Assembly (NCBI GenBank): GCA_022393335.1
Contig: JAJEKB010021387.1
Coordinates: forward strand, 41,622-105,621
Source of the DNA: Macrotrachela quadricornifera
Taxonomy: Eukaryota > Rotifera > Eurotatoria > Philodinida > Philodinidae
Reading direction: 5' to 3'
DNA length: 64,000 nt
The notes beneath the pieces were generated by a model. It saw only the letters and a program-made list of their open reading frames with translations. It had not been told where the DNA came from and did no database searches. Made by a program: the position numbers and the translations under genes. Positions 1 to 12,437 of this stretch are shown here, piece after piece. Positions within the stretch are counted from its first letter, which is position 1, and each line of letters opens with the position of its first letter.

Positions 1-92
1 GGTAAGTTGAATCAAATATTTAAATTAATAATTCTTTTTCTTTTTCTTATAGTTCAATCTCAATTGTACAATTAGATGGTAAACATGCATAA
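1..92 (+). CDS. Possible 3'-terminal exon of a gene entering from the left
   Basis: The window opens with G followed by GTAAGT at 2-7 and a pyrimidine-rich tract ending TTATAG at 52, which reads as a 51-bp GT-AG intron (2-52), the size of other short introns here. One frame after it stays open for 12 codons (SISIVQLDGKHA) and stops at TAA 90-92; the other two stop at once or slightly earlier. The exon would begin with the last base of a split codon. No family can be named from 12 residues. The call rests only on splice signals and intron size, so a chance match is possible. Confidence 0.35.
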
Positions 93-1352
93 AAACAACA
101 ATAGCTTGAAGAGATATGAGAAGTGCTGTGCATGTAAGATGGCAAACATAATATATTTGGAGAGGTTTTTTGAAAAAATATTGCGTAAAAGGTCGTTAAA
201 AACTTAACGAATTAACGCAAAAAGATGTTAATTTTTGGTCCGTGAACACGCGTGGAAAACCTTGAGTTTCACGGTGAAACACGCGGTAAATCTTTTAAAC
301 GCGTTAAGAAGCGTAAAATTTTTTCTTTTTTAACGCGTTTTCATGATCAAAAAGGTAACATGTTTTTTTGTGAAATCGTTAAATTTTTAACATATTTTCA
401 CGTCACGCTGCCTCGTTAAATCCACTATTATTTTTACATGGGAAGCACCATTCTTCTAATTATCGTTCTAGCAATTTCGGTAGAAAAACGAAAATAAAAA
501 GAATTAATGAAAATAGTTATAGAAAAAATTTTTATTTAATTTTGTAAAATTTAATTTTTGTTATTTTCTTTTGTTTTTCTCATATTTTAATATGGTTAAA
601 AACATTCATTTAGTATAATTGAATGAAATTTATTTTTCCGTTGTATGCATAATTGAAATGTTAGCGTTGCTACAACAGATATTAAAAGCCCAATAGTATT
701 TAAAAAAAGGCATCCTAAAATGAAGAAACTTTCTCTTGTACAACCAATAGTGAGATACGTAGAATATTTTGTATAAGATAGCAATAATCGGTGGCGAAAT
801 ATTATTCCACTTGGTATGCTAAAAAGGTAATGCCATAAAAGTTACATCGAAAGTGAAAATATAACAGTAAGTATTATACTAAAATCTACTATTGATAATG
901 GAGACATTACAGGAACATAATCAAATTTTAGATAAACAAATTTAAAGAAAAATACTGTAAAAATTTCCAAGAATTTCAAAGTTTTGTGTTTTAATTCTAC
1001 TTGATATGATCATTTTGGTGGTTTAAAATATTCTAAATCAAGTCGAGTAGGATAATAAGGATTTTTTATATTAGTATACATATGTTTTATAGAATCATTT
1101 CAAGTCAAAAGATATGTCATAAAACTATAGACCGCGCATATACATCCTGTATATGTTGTTCTATAAATGAACAGATCGAATATTAAATTAAAGTGTTGTG
1201 TAATATTCGTCATCGACTATCCACTACATTATAAAAGAATTCGAAAAACATTTCTACGGGAAATAATTTTTGCAAACACCTGTATATCGCAGTTAAAATG
1301 ATGACATCAATAATTCTATTTCAATTTTAGTAGATATGATATAAGTTCAAGA
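93..1352. other. Gene-free stretch with a CGTTAA/AACGCG motif cluster
   Basis: I see no supportable gene. Between about 185 and 420 the hexamer CGTTAA or its complement TTAACG recurs seven times, mixed with AACGCG and two GTGAA(A)CACGCG blocks, in both orientations. A 62-codon open frame on the minus strand (596-784) has a hydrophobic stretch but no splice context or recognisable homology. 1100-1352 is the 3' flank of the receptor gene. Confidence 0.5.
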
Positions 1353-4300
1353 TTAATTTTGACGAATAGATAAATTTTCAAGACATTTAAGGATAAGATT
1401 ATTTATGAACGATAACAATGCTGTACGATAATTTTGAGAAGGTAAAACAAATGCAAAAGGTATGGCCATTGACGGAATGAAACTAACAAGATAAGCAATT
1501 AGACTAGGAATCGAATGTTGATCAAGTTTAGTGCATACAAAAACGAAAGTTAAAATAAGTTGTGGTAATGAAAGAATAGCAAGTACAAGTGGAGTAACTA
1601 ATATATGTTTATGTTGATGAATTTGAGTTTTTATTTCTTTCCAATTTATTCTCTGTATTATTTTTTTATTCATGTGAAGTTGTTGAGATGTTTTTGTTTT
1701 CTGTTTTGATTGTGATGTACCATAGATGATGATCATAGCACTTGTTAGATTGACTATCAAGGGAATCAAAAATGAGAGTATGTTTGAAATTGAATAAAGT
1801 GCTAAAATTTGAGGTCGTTCATTATTTAGTGTCAATACACACCAAGCCCGTTCATCTAATTGATCAATAATGATTCCACGAAAAAATAATTCTGGCATTG
1901 AAATAAGTCCAACGAATATAAGAATTGCTAGTACCACCCATTTAGCAAATAGTTTACTTTTTGTACGAGAATATTGAATTTTACGTTTAACAGCTATTGT
2001 ACGTTCAACAGCCACACCAGCATTGAGCCACTGACAACATTTTGGACACCAGTTAAGTAAAAATTCAATTAATGAACAACTAACATTATTTTGTTTTCCA
2101 GTTAATAGAAGAATCGTCTTACATATGAGTATGGTTACAGAAAGAAAACCAAAAATCGATGATATAAGTAGATAGAGACCACAACCAACTTCATGTGTCT
2201 CTCGTTGAGTAAATGTACAGATTGATAAAACATTCAAAATGATACCAATTAAAACAACAATAATAATAATAGCTACCGCTATTCGAATAACATTTGGCTG
2301 TTCGGAAAGACTAGTTACAGTCAATAATATATGTGAACCAATAATTCCATCAAGAGATAGAGTATAGCCAGCTGTTGTAGTTTGACAAAAAGTTCCATAC
2401 GCACATGGTTCACAAATACATTGAGAATATACTGGACATGTTGGATGATCTTGTACACACATACCTCGACCATTACACCATATTTTATCACATAGATCAA
2501 ATTTTGTTTGAAAAGAAAAACAATTAGCATAATTATTTTCAGTACATGTACACATTAGATCATCATCATAAAAGCATAAGAATTGATCTTGATTACGTAA
2601 ATGACAAGGTCGTTGATAATTCTTTACACGTTGCATAATGGGTTGTGTAAGAATATCAACATGAAATAATTCATTTACTGGTCGACATCGATGTGATGAT
2701 TGAAGTTCAATTGATAATCCATTAGTTAATTTTGTATTTAATTTACGTAAAAATAAAAAGTAATAATCAAATTTATTTTGATGTTCATAAAATTGAATAA
2801 ATCCACCATCTAATAACGTTTCTCTGTCATGTATTACAAATGTTATATTAACTGTTTCTTTATGTAAACGATGAAAATAGATATAATGAGACAATCTATT
2901 ATATCGACCAAAAACATCAACAAGATGTAAAAAGGCCATATTTGTTAATAGATACTTCAAATCTCGAGTAAAAGATACATAAACATGTGCTGAACGATAC
3001 TTGCATCGGAAACCATACCATCCTGATTCACATATGCATTGAAACTGTTCATCTGAATCTCGATGTATACTAAGAGGTTGACATATTCCATGTCCATTAC
3101 ATGAATCATTTTTACATGGATTGAATGGAATAAAACATCGACGACCAATATAATTAAATGGACATACACAAATATCTCGAGCAAGACTTACATCATAACC
3201 AATATGTCGTGAATTATTTGAACATAAATTACATTTAGTATATGGAAGTGATATATATCTTGATTCCATATGAGTACCCATCTCAGGTAAAAAAAGTCGT
3301 TTGACGATGATTTGAACAGGTAAAAATTCAAATAAAAGTGGAAAATTCCATGAATATCGATGTTCAAGTGTATCTATATCAAACATATGAATATGTATTG
3401 AATGATTAATAAAAGAACGATATGGTTCTTTAATAGAATAAAGTAAAGGAATGTAAATCTTGGGTAAACATTTAAAATGTGAACGATGAATAAATTGTTC
3501 ATGTGATATGATAATAGGAGATGTTTTATTCATATATACTAGTAATACAACAAATTTAAATGTTGAACTATAATATTTAAATGTACTATTCATTTGTAAT
3601 CGAAGTAATAATTTAATTCGTTTTCGTTGATATTGACAACGATCACCATAATAATAATCTGGACAAAAACAAACAAATCCTAATGGATCTTTTCTCGAAC
3701 GAACATAGATACCATGATTACAAGACCATATAACAGAATGATTAAATGTTTCATATGATCTTTTTTTTTTAATATGATTTTGTTTAATGATTGTTGAAGG
3801 AGATTCTTCAATTCGATTCCGTCTCCATAAATCATTTGATCTTTCATCAATCCATTGACAGAAAAAAAAATCTCGACTATCAAATATTCCAAATAAAAAT
3901 ACATGGCATGAATGACCCCTGTAACATTTATATGTAGGACCTTTGATATTATAAAACCAAGTACAAGCTATTGTTTCATCATCATTTTCTGGACAATCTT
4001 TAGTACAATCACATATTGATCGAAATGAAATACATACTGTTGAATTTCGACATCGATATCGACGTTCTAAATCATAAGGATATTGACTGCGACAAAATTC
4101 TCGTTCATCACTTGATCCAACACAATCAATAATATTATCATTAGCATTTTTTGTTGGTAAACATATTTGTTTACCACTATTAATATCTATGCAAAAATGT
4201 TGAGTATTGTTGCAATAAATAGACGAAAGAGTATTTAAATTACATCCAAGTTCATCATGACCATCTGGACAATTCCAAACTCCATCACATTTAAATTTAT

Positions 4301-6540
4301 ATGCATCACATGGCCATTCTTTTGTTAAACAATCTGATTCATCTGTATTATTATTTGCATCACTAATATATTTAACAATACCATTGCAAATATCACCAAA
4401 GTCTATCATATAAAAAAAAGAATGTTGCACGTGAAAAGGACATTTGTTTGAAAATGGGTTAATACATTTATTCAGTGTAATTGCAGCAGAAGTTACTTCA
4501 TCTGTTTCATCATTGCAATCTACCTTGAACATACAAATAAAAATTAAAAAAAATATATATAGAAGATTAAATACATACCTTGCCATCATATACCAATCGT
4601 TGAGAGATACATTTTGTTTTATTGTCACAGATGAATGGATTAGGTAGATTGAGTGAGCACATGTCCATTCGATGTTCATCATCTCCATTTGTACAATCAT
4701 TGAAATCATCAACGAGTCGATGAAATGAAATACATTTACTACCATCTTCACACTGATACAACGAACATGTATGATATAGAGGATTGTACTTTGATGGTAA
4801 TAAAGAACAAGAACGTACAAGACGCTTGACATCTGTCACCATTTCATCAAACTTAGTGTATGTTTCATTTGAAAATATTTCAAAATCATGGCAAGTTGTA
4901 GTCATTGTCGAATTGTTTAAAGAAAGATATGGACATAATGTTTGATTATAACAAATTGATTTTGGTTGTGTATTATTGTATATTAAATGTACATGTGAGA
5001 ACAAAATAAGTGATGATGATGATGGCATTTGTTCTAAGTAACGTTGATCTCGTTGAGTATAACATGATCTATGACCAATGCTAGGACCATCATAACAGTA
5101 ACCATCACCACATGAAAATAATAAATGGGCACATTTTTGATTTTCACATTCTTCCGTATGCATTTCATAACACGATTTAAACCTAGAGAATTGGCTTGAG
5201 TATTGTTCTGAACATTCTACCTGTATAGCCAAAATAGATTCGATATTATCGACACATTGACCGTCAAAACAGCGATGTTCGGTTAATGGATCACATTGAT
5301 TCATTTCCAATTCTTGACAATGTTGTTCATCAAAACCATTTTTACAATCAATTTTACCTAAACATTCATTTCATAGTACATTATAACAATTCTCTTCAGA
5401 AATTCCTTTGACTGTAGGCAGGGTCTCAATCCAGAAATTGACGGTGTGTTTGTATGTTTGTCCGCACCTCGGATTGGTCAATTTTTTCGACCAATTAGAA
5501 TACATCTTTGCTAGGGCTCATACATACTCAAGTGGCCTACTACGAACAGGTCCTCAACTACTATATATAGGAGATACTCTTTAATATCGAGAGCTATCCC
5601 GTTGGCTTTAGTCGTAATCTTAATCTCTAAAAGGAATGCAGTTGTCGGCAGGGTATTAGGCCGAACCTACAGTCAAGGGACCTAGTGGATCGCCTCGATC
5701 CACACTACTTGTCAAACAAAAGTGGAGTGTATGACTAGAAACATTATCGAACTTATCTGTTTATCTCATAAAACGCAAATAAGACTATTGCATGTTTAAT
5801 TTTTAAACTAACCAAATACTAGTAATAAATTCTTCTATTAACTCGATTCTACATCTGCCTCTTCTGAAGTTTGTAAATTTCATTGTAACACATCACAGTG
5901 GGAACTTACCATCACAAATTTCTCTCCAATCTAAACATAGAATAGATTCACAATTAAAATCGATCATTTCATAGCATGTTCCATTAGTAAATAAACTCAG
6001 ATCAGTTGGAAGATTATATTTAGCCTCAAATCGTATTTCAAGAATATCGGAAAGATCATCAGTTGAATCAAAAGTATATTCACACATTGATCCGAACCAT
6101 TGACTATTCGAACAGTTAACAAATGATCCATTCGATTTTCCAGTAATATAATCTTCAATGATATCCATTGATGCATACCAATCATACAATTCACGATATG
6201 TAATATTTATCGAACGAAGATGGTCAAATGAAAATGACTTATGATCATTAATTACTAAATTTTCATTTGACAGTATATTTTGACTATTGAATACAGTAGG
6301 TCGTCGACAATAGCGATGAGTTTTTTTATATAAATTTTCTGGTGTTCTTTCAAACCACAATGGATCGACAACCGAGCGTTGAACTATATGAATTAAACAA
6401 TCAAAAGTATCATCACTTCCAGCAATAATAGTTGTATCAAATATTCGATAAGAGGCACAATAAATGACATGTACATGTATAGTAATGATTAAATAAATAA
6501 AAAGACAAATAATACCGCTTGAAGAATTGATATTACACAT
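1353..6540 (-). CDS. LDLa/EGF-repeat seven-transmembrane receptor-like protein, 3 exons
   Basis: Predicted 1,526-aa cell-surface receptor. Exon 1 is 6540-5910, exon 2 5357-4579, exon 3 4523-1353. Intron 1 (5358-5909) is phase 1 and rebuilds a GGT glycine; intron 2 (4524-4578, 55 bp) is phase 0. Both joins restore LDL-receptor class A signatures (CDGKIDC..FDE near 209-222; YDGKVDCNDETDE at 467-479), strong support for the splicing. Residues 1-29 are a signal peptide. Cysteine-rich LDLa modules with acidic D-x-x-DE ends run from about 195 to 650, EGF-like modules sit near 737-765, 942-978 and 1148-1178, and a seven-helix bundle near 1214-1500 with a short basic tail ends the protein. Such LDLa/EGF/7TM proteins are abundant in bdelloid rotifers; ligands are unknown. 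The LDLa modules suggest calcium-dependent ligand binding. The start ATG directly precedes the signal peptide. No frameshift or internal stop is seen. Confidence 0.8.
5404..5681. mobile_element. Probable short inverted-repeat element (MITE) inside receptor intron 1
   Basis: TTGACTGTAGG near the left end is matched inverted by CCTACAGTCAA near the right; including flanking bases the imperfect repeat is about 16 bp, enclosing roughly 280 bp. It contains GATTGGTC..GACCAAT, which can form a hairpin, and a second internal CGGC..GCCG hairpin. The host intron is 552 bp while the next is 55 bp, so an insertion explains the excess. I see no clear target duplication, so the superfamily is unassigned. 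Confidence 0.4.
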
Positions 6541-6606
6541 AATATGTAGAAATAAATAATCAATATTTGGGTCACACTAAAAGAATTGCAGTTTTTGATA
6601 ATATCT

Positions 6607-6886
6607 CAAGGGGAACATACTTAGAAGTCACGAGAAATCAATAGGAAGTCAAGAGAGCCTTCACTAACTCCTATGTCGGCTCGAACAACCCTATATTTCA
6701 CTCGAATAATGGCAGAGAAAAATCCTGCTAAAATTTAATTGACTAGAAAATCAATCAATCATATTTTAATACAATTTTTCTCCACTATAGTAAGGGCGAA
6801 ACAATGTTGTGTGAGTCGATGTAAGTGTTGCTTGTATAACTATAGGGTTTCTACTAGAAATCAAGAAATCAGCTTGTTCCCCCTGG
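6607..6886. mobile_element. hAT-like MITE with 8-bp target duplication
   Basis: TAATATCT at 6599-6606 is repeated exactly at 6887-6894. Between them the ends are inverted and similar: CAAGGGGAACATACT on the left and, read in reverse complement, CCAGGGGGAACAAGCT on the right. An 8-bp duplication with C-A-G-G-G-like ends fits the hAT superfamily. The 280-bp body has no coding capacity. It lies 67 bp upstream of the receptor start codon, where it could affect the promoter (inference). Confidence 0.6.
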
Positions 6887-6894
6887 TAATATCT

Positions 6895-9800
6895 AATAAG
6901 TAAGTTCAGAAGTGTAATTGGGACTGACATATATTGGCATCAGCTGAAAGACTCATAGGAACATTTTCATCATTTAACCGTTCTGTATCTTTGCTATTCA
7001 AAAATTCGACAAGTAGTATTCTCACTGTTTCGATCATGACTGTAAAGAAAACCAGGTGCAATCATTCACTAAAATTTTATAAAAATTTTGTCAAATTGTT
7101 TTCATCTTTCTTTATATATGAAGTAGAATTCTTGGACACTTTGAGTAACTATATAATTTACATTTCTTGAAAATAGATTATATACATATACTTTCTAATA
7201 AAATTTCATTTGCTTTATTCTTGATTATGATAACATCTGTTTTGGCCTTTGTAGTGGCATCGAATCTACAATCTCGTATCGATAGTTTTTTTGATACTCA
7301 CTATACTTTACAGCTATACAAGAATTTCAATTTGTCATGGTCAATGCGTATAAATATCTGTATTGAAGAATTTTTAATATATGATGAATAATAATTATAT
7401 ATTAAGCATAAAGTGTTTCTCAATAATTGGTTGAATAGAAGAGCCTTTAAACTTTCGAAGAATTGCTTTGTTTTGAAAAAATGGTCTTCTCCCATTATAG
7501 CTAGCTAATATTCGAAGAGCATCGTCAAGTAGAACTTTAAAATTAGCTTAATATTTTTATTTGTTTTTTAAAGACGCTACTATTTGTTAAAAAAACGATT
7601 AAAATTTAATGTTAGGCTTTTATTAAAAAACCAATCTGATCTGGCAAGCACTCTTTCTTACATTGCATCTTTTGCATATTTCAATAAAAAAAGCTACCGA
7701 ATTGATCACTTGAATTCAGGATCTTGGGTGCGGCGTTTTTTTCTAAAGTGTTTTTGTAACTAAATTTATAAAACTTGTCACGATCTTTCTCAGTATGCTA
7801 TTAATTTTGGCTCTACACAAAGTTTCATGAATGAATAATTTTATGTAAGACGTGATTAAAATCATTGGCTTTCAATGTTAAACACTTTTACCGAAACAAA
7901 TTTAATCCAATTTGAAAGAAAAAAAAAAGCAAAAATGTTTTTAACAAATAAAAGAACTTCATTTTATATATTTTATTATTGCTACCACTCAATGAAAATT
8001 AAATCATTACCAACAAAAATTTGATCCTATTTTTATTTCATAGAGTAGACTAACATCTCAACCACTCAAGCAAAAATCATTCTTCATTCGAAAGAAATTT
8101 TAGTTCTAGTAAGAAAATGTAGAGCGAGATTTAAATCATCGAAATTTCATTTAAATAAGTTTTATTTAAACAAACTTTATTGAGTATTATACAGAAATAC
8201 TACGAAGAATATTTTGATAAATAAACAGAATGTAGAACAATATTTCATATTTTGTTATTTTTATGATTTAGTGGCACCGTCGATTATCTAAACGATTCTT
8301 CAAGCATTTCTTGAGGTATATAGTTAATCATGGAAGCAATCTAAGGTTCGGATATTTTCAACATTGCGGATCTTTTTCTGATGCATGTATTCATTCAATT
8401 TCTGGATCATTTATTTTATTATATGTAGACTTGTCATAGCCAACTCTGAACATTCGGATTCGGTGTATGCCTAATGGAAAAAGAGCTGTTTACCATATAA
8501 ATTTCATTCTTGTTCAGCTCATAGAATATATTGTCATCCTGAAAAAACCAGAATTTCTTTTTGATTTTTTTTCTGAATAGTGTAATAGGTGCTCTCTTCA
8601 TTCATATACATATATAACAGAAAACCATATTTCAAAATAGAATTTAATCGAAATTTAAGCCTTTTTACAGAAAAATATTATTCACGATATAGAAATAATT
8701 CTATGTGATGCAAAATATGATAGATAATGTCTTGTCTTAAAATAAATTTTTATAAAAGATTATATAAATCTAGATCACTAGTATGATATACTACCAAATC
8801 TGAGGCTAAGCCTGAGCTCGATGTATGCCTCAACACAACCAAGGAATGTTGATCATGCCGTCATACACACTGTAGTCTACCTTATCATAACTATTAACAA
8901 GACTTAAGCGGCCCTACATTTGAATGATTAAGATATAACCAACCTGGAATACAAAAAATAATAAATTCTTTTAAAATTGGTCAATATTGCATTGGGATGA
9001 TGTCAACACCCGCCTACATTGACTGGTACTCTTCCAATCTCTGTTAACAATGGATTCGTATGCCTCATTATTGCAAATAGATTACAAGCTACAGAAGACA
9101 TTTTCAGATCGCTTTTCCATAATGAGAATCTGGTCAAATTTTACATTGAAAATGAATGAATTCAACAGAATCTGGTTGTTAGAATTTCTATCAAATCCCA
9201 CAATTGAATTTTGACCATCGAAACCTTCTCAAATGCTTAAATTTGAACTGATATATAGTGGAAAATTATAAATAGAAACGATGATAATTACTTACTCCGT
9301 TTGTATATTGTATTCAATCAGATGCCTTGAAGAAATCAACAATCGAGTAATAAAATCAGAAAAACGTTAATGTTAAACTTTATTCTGAGATAACTGTTGA
9401 ATTATTTATAAGAAAAAAAGAGTTATTAGAAAGATGATGGATAGATTCATGGCATGTGTATACATTCTTCAATTCATAATATATGAGAGTGCTACTCATG
9501 ATGCAAATGTCACGAAAAAAGTTTTTATAAGAAATTCTTTGAGACACGTTCTATTTTCAATCAATATTAATATATCATGTTCTTCTGTTTAATAATACTG
9601 ATGTTGAATCTTTATGAAAAATATATTAAATATGTCATATAGAAAAAGATTGAACTTTTGTTTAAAATAAATTTCATAAAATAATTCCATTCATCATTTA
9701 ATATATAAAATATTATCTTGAGATAAAAAAAAATATTGAAGGAAATCAAAAGTTGTGATAAGTCTGAGAAACAAACTTTATGACAGTATTGATATAACCA

Positions 9801-11336
9801 ATTAAATCAAATTTTCATTAGAACAACTGACGCATCTGAAAGGCCATTGATAAATTTTATTTTTATCAAACGAATATTGTAAAAACAGTCAATGATATAT
9901 CAAATTTTTAATAAACTAAATATTCTACAATATTTATCTAAAAAAAAACTACTCAACCTACACATTATCTAAGAGAACACTATTCATTTCTATGCAACAG
10001 ATCTTATTAATGAGTACGTACTTAATAATTGTTAGTGACGACATAGCTAGTACGGATGCAATGCTCTACTTTCCGTAAATTTTTGATCGAAAAATGACGT
10101 ATTCTTCTCTATTTCCATCATGAAGTGCGATGGTTCAATTCTTAGAGAAAATGTAACTTGATGCGTAAGCGAAGGTAGAGACTGTATTTTTTCAATAATT
10201 ACTGCCAATGTAGCCGTCTTCGACAGTAATATTGCTAAAACTAGAGATCCGTGAGATCAATTTTTGGACGTTCTATGAAATTGGAACACTCTCAAAGTCT
10301 GCTGTCTCGTGAAAATGGTCATTTTTCAATAAACATTGAATTTTTAACTGAAAGTAACTCGATTTTATTATGATTACTCAATAAATAGTTGCACCAATTG
10401 TGCAAAACTAGCATTTTTGAACATTTCTAATAAACTATTCAGCATTCTCTATCGAAGTCTATTTTGACAAAATTTTCGATTTGTCAATTGGAAACAACAA
10501 CATTATCTTGGATTTTAGACTAGTAAAAAAATCTATTAACTTTATCTATCATACATCTTCGATGTACGTTGTCTTTGCGCATCTTAGATCTTATTTGTGA
10601 ATGCTATCTCAAAAATAAAATATTATTTAACTTCATTATTTTGGATACATTTAAGCTGATATATCAAGGACAAATTAACTATAATTATTCAGATTACATT
10701 GATTAAAGCCAATGAAGAAATTTTTTCTCTTTTTCATTTGAATTATAATATTGGTATCTTCTATCGAAGAAATATAGAAAACATATTTCGAAAAATAAAT
10801 CATTGTTGTCTACTATTATCTATATCTAGTAATTTGCATACAACATTTTTGAGTAAATCATTTTTTAGAATTTTTACCATTAATATATGGGAATATCTTT
10901 AAATCAATTGAAAGTTCTACAGTTTTTCAGAGCTTAATAAATTTTGTTTACAACAAAGAAATAAAATCGAATTAAACCAAATTATGTGAAATGATTCATT
11001 ATTATGACAGAAACAAAATTAAAAATGGCATAAAAAAATGTCGATTTTTCATTTCAAATAGAATTTTGCATGATAGCATACTATACTTTAACTTTTTAGA
11101 GATGGAATTTTCTTCGAACAAAAAAACATTCTTTTTTTCTGTGTATATCATCATAAATCAATCTGGATTTCTATTCTACAAACACACTTTTATGAAAATG
11201 CGTCTTTAGAAAATTTTCAAAGTGTGATACAGTTCAACATGTGTTAAACCAACTTACCATATTTCCATAGAGACAGGAACGTTTCTTGCAGGATTTTAGA
11301 CTAGCAAAATTTTTGCTGAAAATTAACTGTGCTATA
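6895..11336. other. AT-rich region without an assignable gene; scattered coding-like scraps
   Basis: No complete gene is supportable. Some stretches look like eroded exons. On the minus strand near 8440-8540 an acceptor-like TTTTTTCAG is followed by about 35 open codons. On the plus strand near 8998-9150 an open stretch of about 50 codons without a start has coding-like composition. A minus-strand stretch near 8830-8890 is similar. None could be joined in frame or matched to a family; they may be remains of one decayed gene or transposon. Small frames at 6934-7391, 10699-10902 and 10991-11209 look like chance. Confidence 0.4.
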
Positions 11337-11344
11337 TTTATTAT

Positions 11345-11609
11345 TAGGGATGCACCGGTGGCGGTTCACCGCACTACCGGTGCACCGGTAGTACAGTGCA
11401 CCGGTGGACGGTGCACCGGATAGTACGGTGCACCGATGAGCGGTGCACCGGGTGGTACGCGGTGCACCGGTGAACGGTGCACTGGGTGATACGGTGCACC
11501 GGCGAACGGTGACACCGTATGATACGGTGCACCGGTGGTACGGTGAGACTCATGGGCGGTGCACCGTAGTACGGTGCAACGGTGGCACCGGTGCACCGGT
11601 CAATTTTTA
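11345..11609. repeat. Left subterminal GGTGCACC palindrome array of the hAT element
   Basis: The self-complementary octamer GGTGCACC occurs nine times exactly in about 265 bp, with near-matches between, usually followed by GGTRGTAC or GGTGRAC, which adds ACCGGT palindromes. Because the octamer is its own reverse complement, a factor could bind either strand. The segment is far more GC-rich than the AT-rich surroundings. The open frame across it (11366-11596) is an artefact of the repeat. A role as transposase-binding subterminal repeats is inferred from other hAT elements. Confidence 0.8.
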
Positions 11610-12437
11610 ATTAATTACTGCTATAATGTGAAGTAACTGGTAACAGAACTTTGCAAATTTAGCTTTTCGATTAGTTAACCTTTTTGACATATGCTAAGCA
11701 GATTTTGATGTCTCTGTTTCTAACAGTATTGCTAAACTCTCTGTAAGAAGACTGTCTTCGCAAAATGTTTTTTCTTGGATGAAAAGATCACACACAACAG
11801 TTTCCTTATTTTTTCATATGTAAATTGGTAACGAACATGCCACCAGTGGCTTAGTAACCTAATTCGCTAATAACAAGGTTTTCTTCCCCACACCCACTAC
11901 TACAATGCAAGCAATTCGTTTAACTCTCGTATCTTCGTTCAAAAATTTATCTTTATTACCGATTACAACTTTACAAAATGTAACTATTTATTGTATATTT
12001 GTCTCAAACGCATTGTTTTTGTAGTATTTACATCAATTTAAAAACGAGATATTCAGTACTAATATTTATTCAGAATAACAAATAGAAATTATCGATCAAT
12101 ACAATTACGTTTAGCAAAAAATAACATTAACAATACAAATTATATTTACAGGACCAAAACACAAAATACATATCTTATTGTGATCGAACAAATCACTTTA
12201 TGGAGTTCCTTTATCTAACCAATTCATAACTAGTATAAATACATGAGTTTCTTTGTGGAAAACATAGGAATAATATATAAAATAAACCAAGAAAAAACGA
12301 AATGAATTATAGGAACTCATACAATTTAAAAAAATTAGCATAATTAATGCTTTTGATATAAATAAAAACATAAAATTCCAATAATAAAACAAACTTCAAA
12401 AAAATTATCTACAAACTTAAGATGTATACCTATAGAC

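Noticed and set aside
596..784. 62-codon minus-strand frame with a hydrophobic segment
   Set aside because: AT-rich DNA easily gives such frames; no splice signals, no recognisable family.
11366..11596. His/Pro/Thr-rich frame, and similar frames at 19350-19780
   Set aside because: Pure translation of the GGTGCACC arrays at the hAT ends; present in both strands and several phases.
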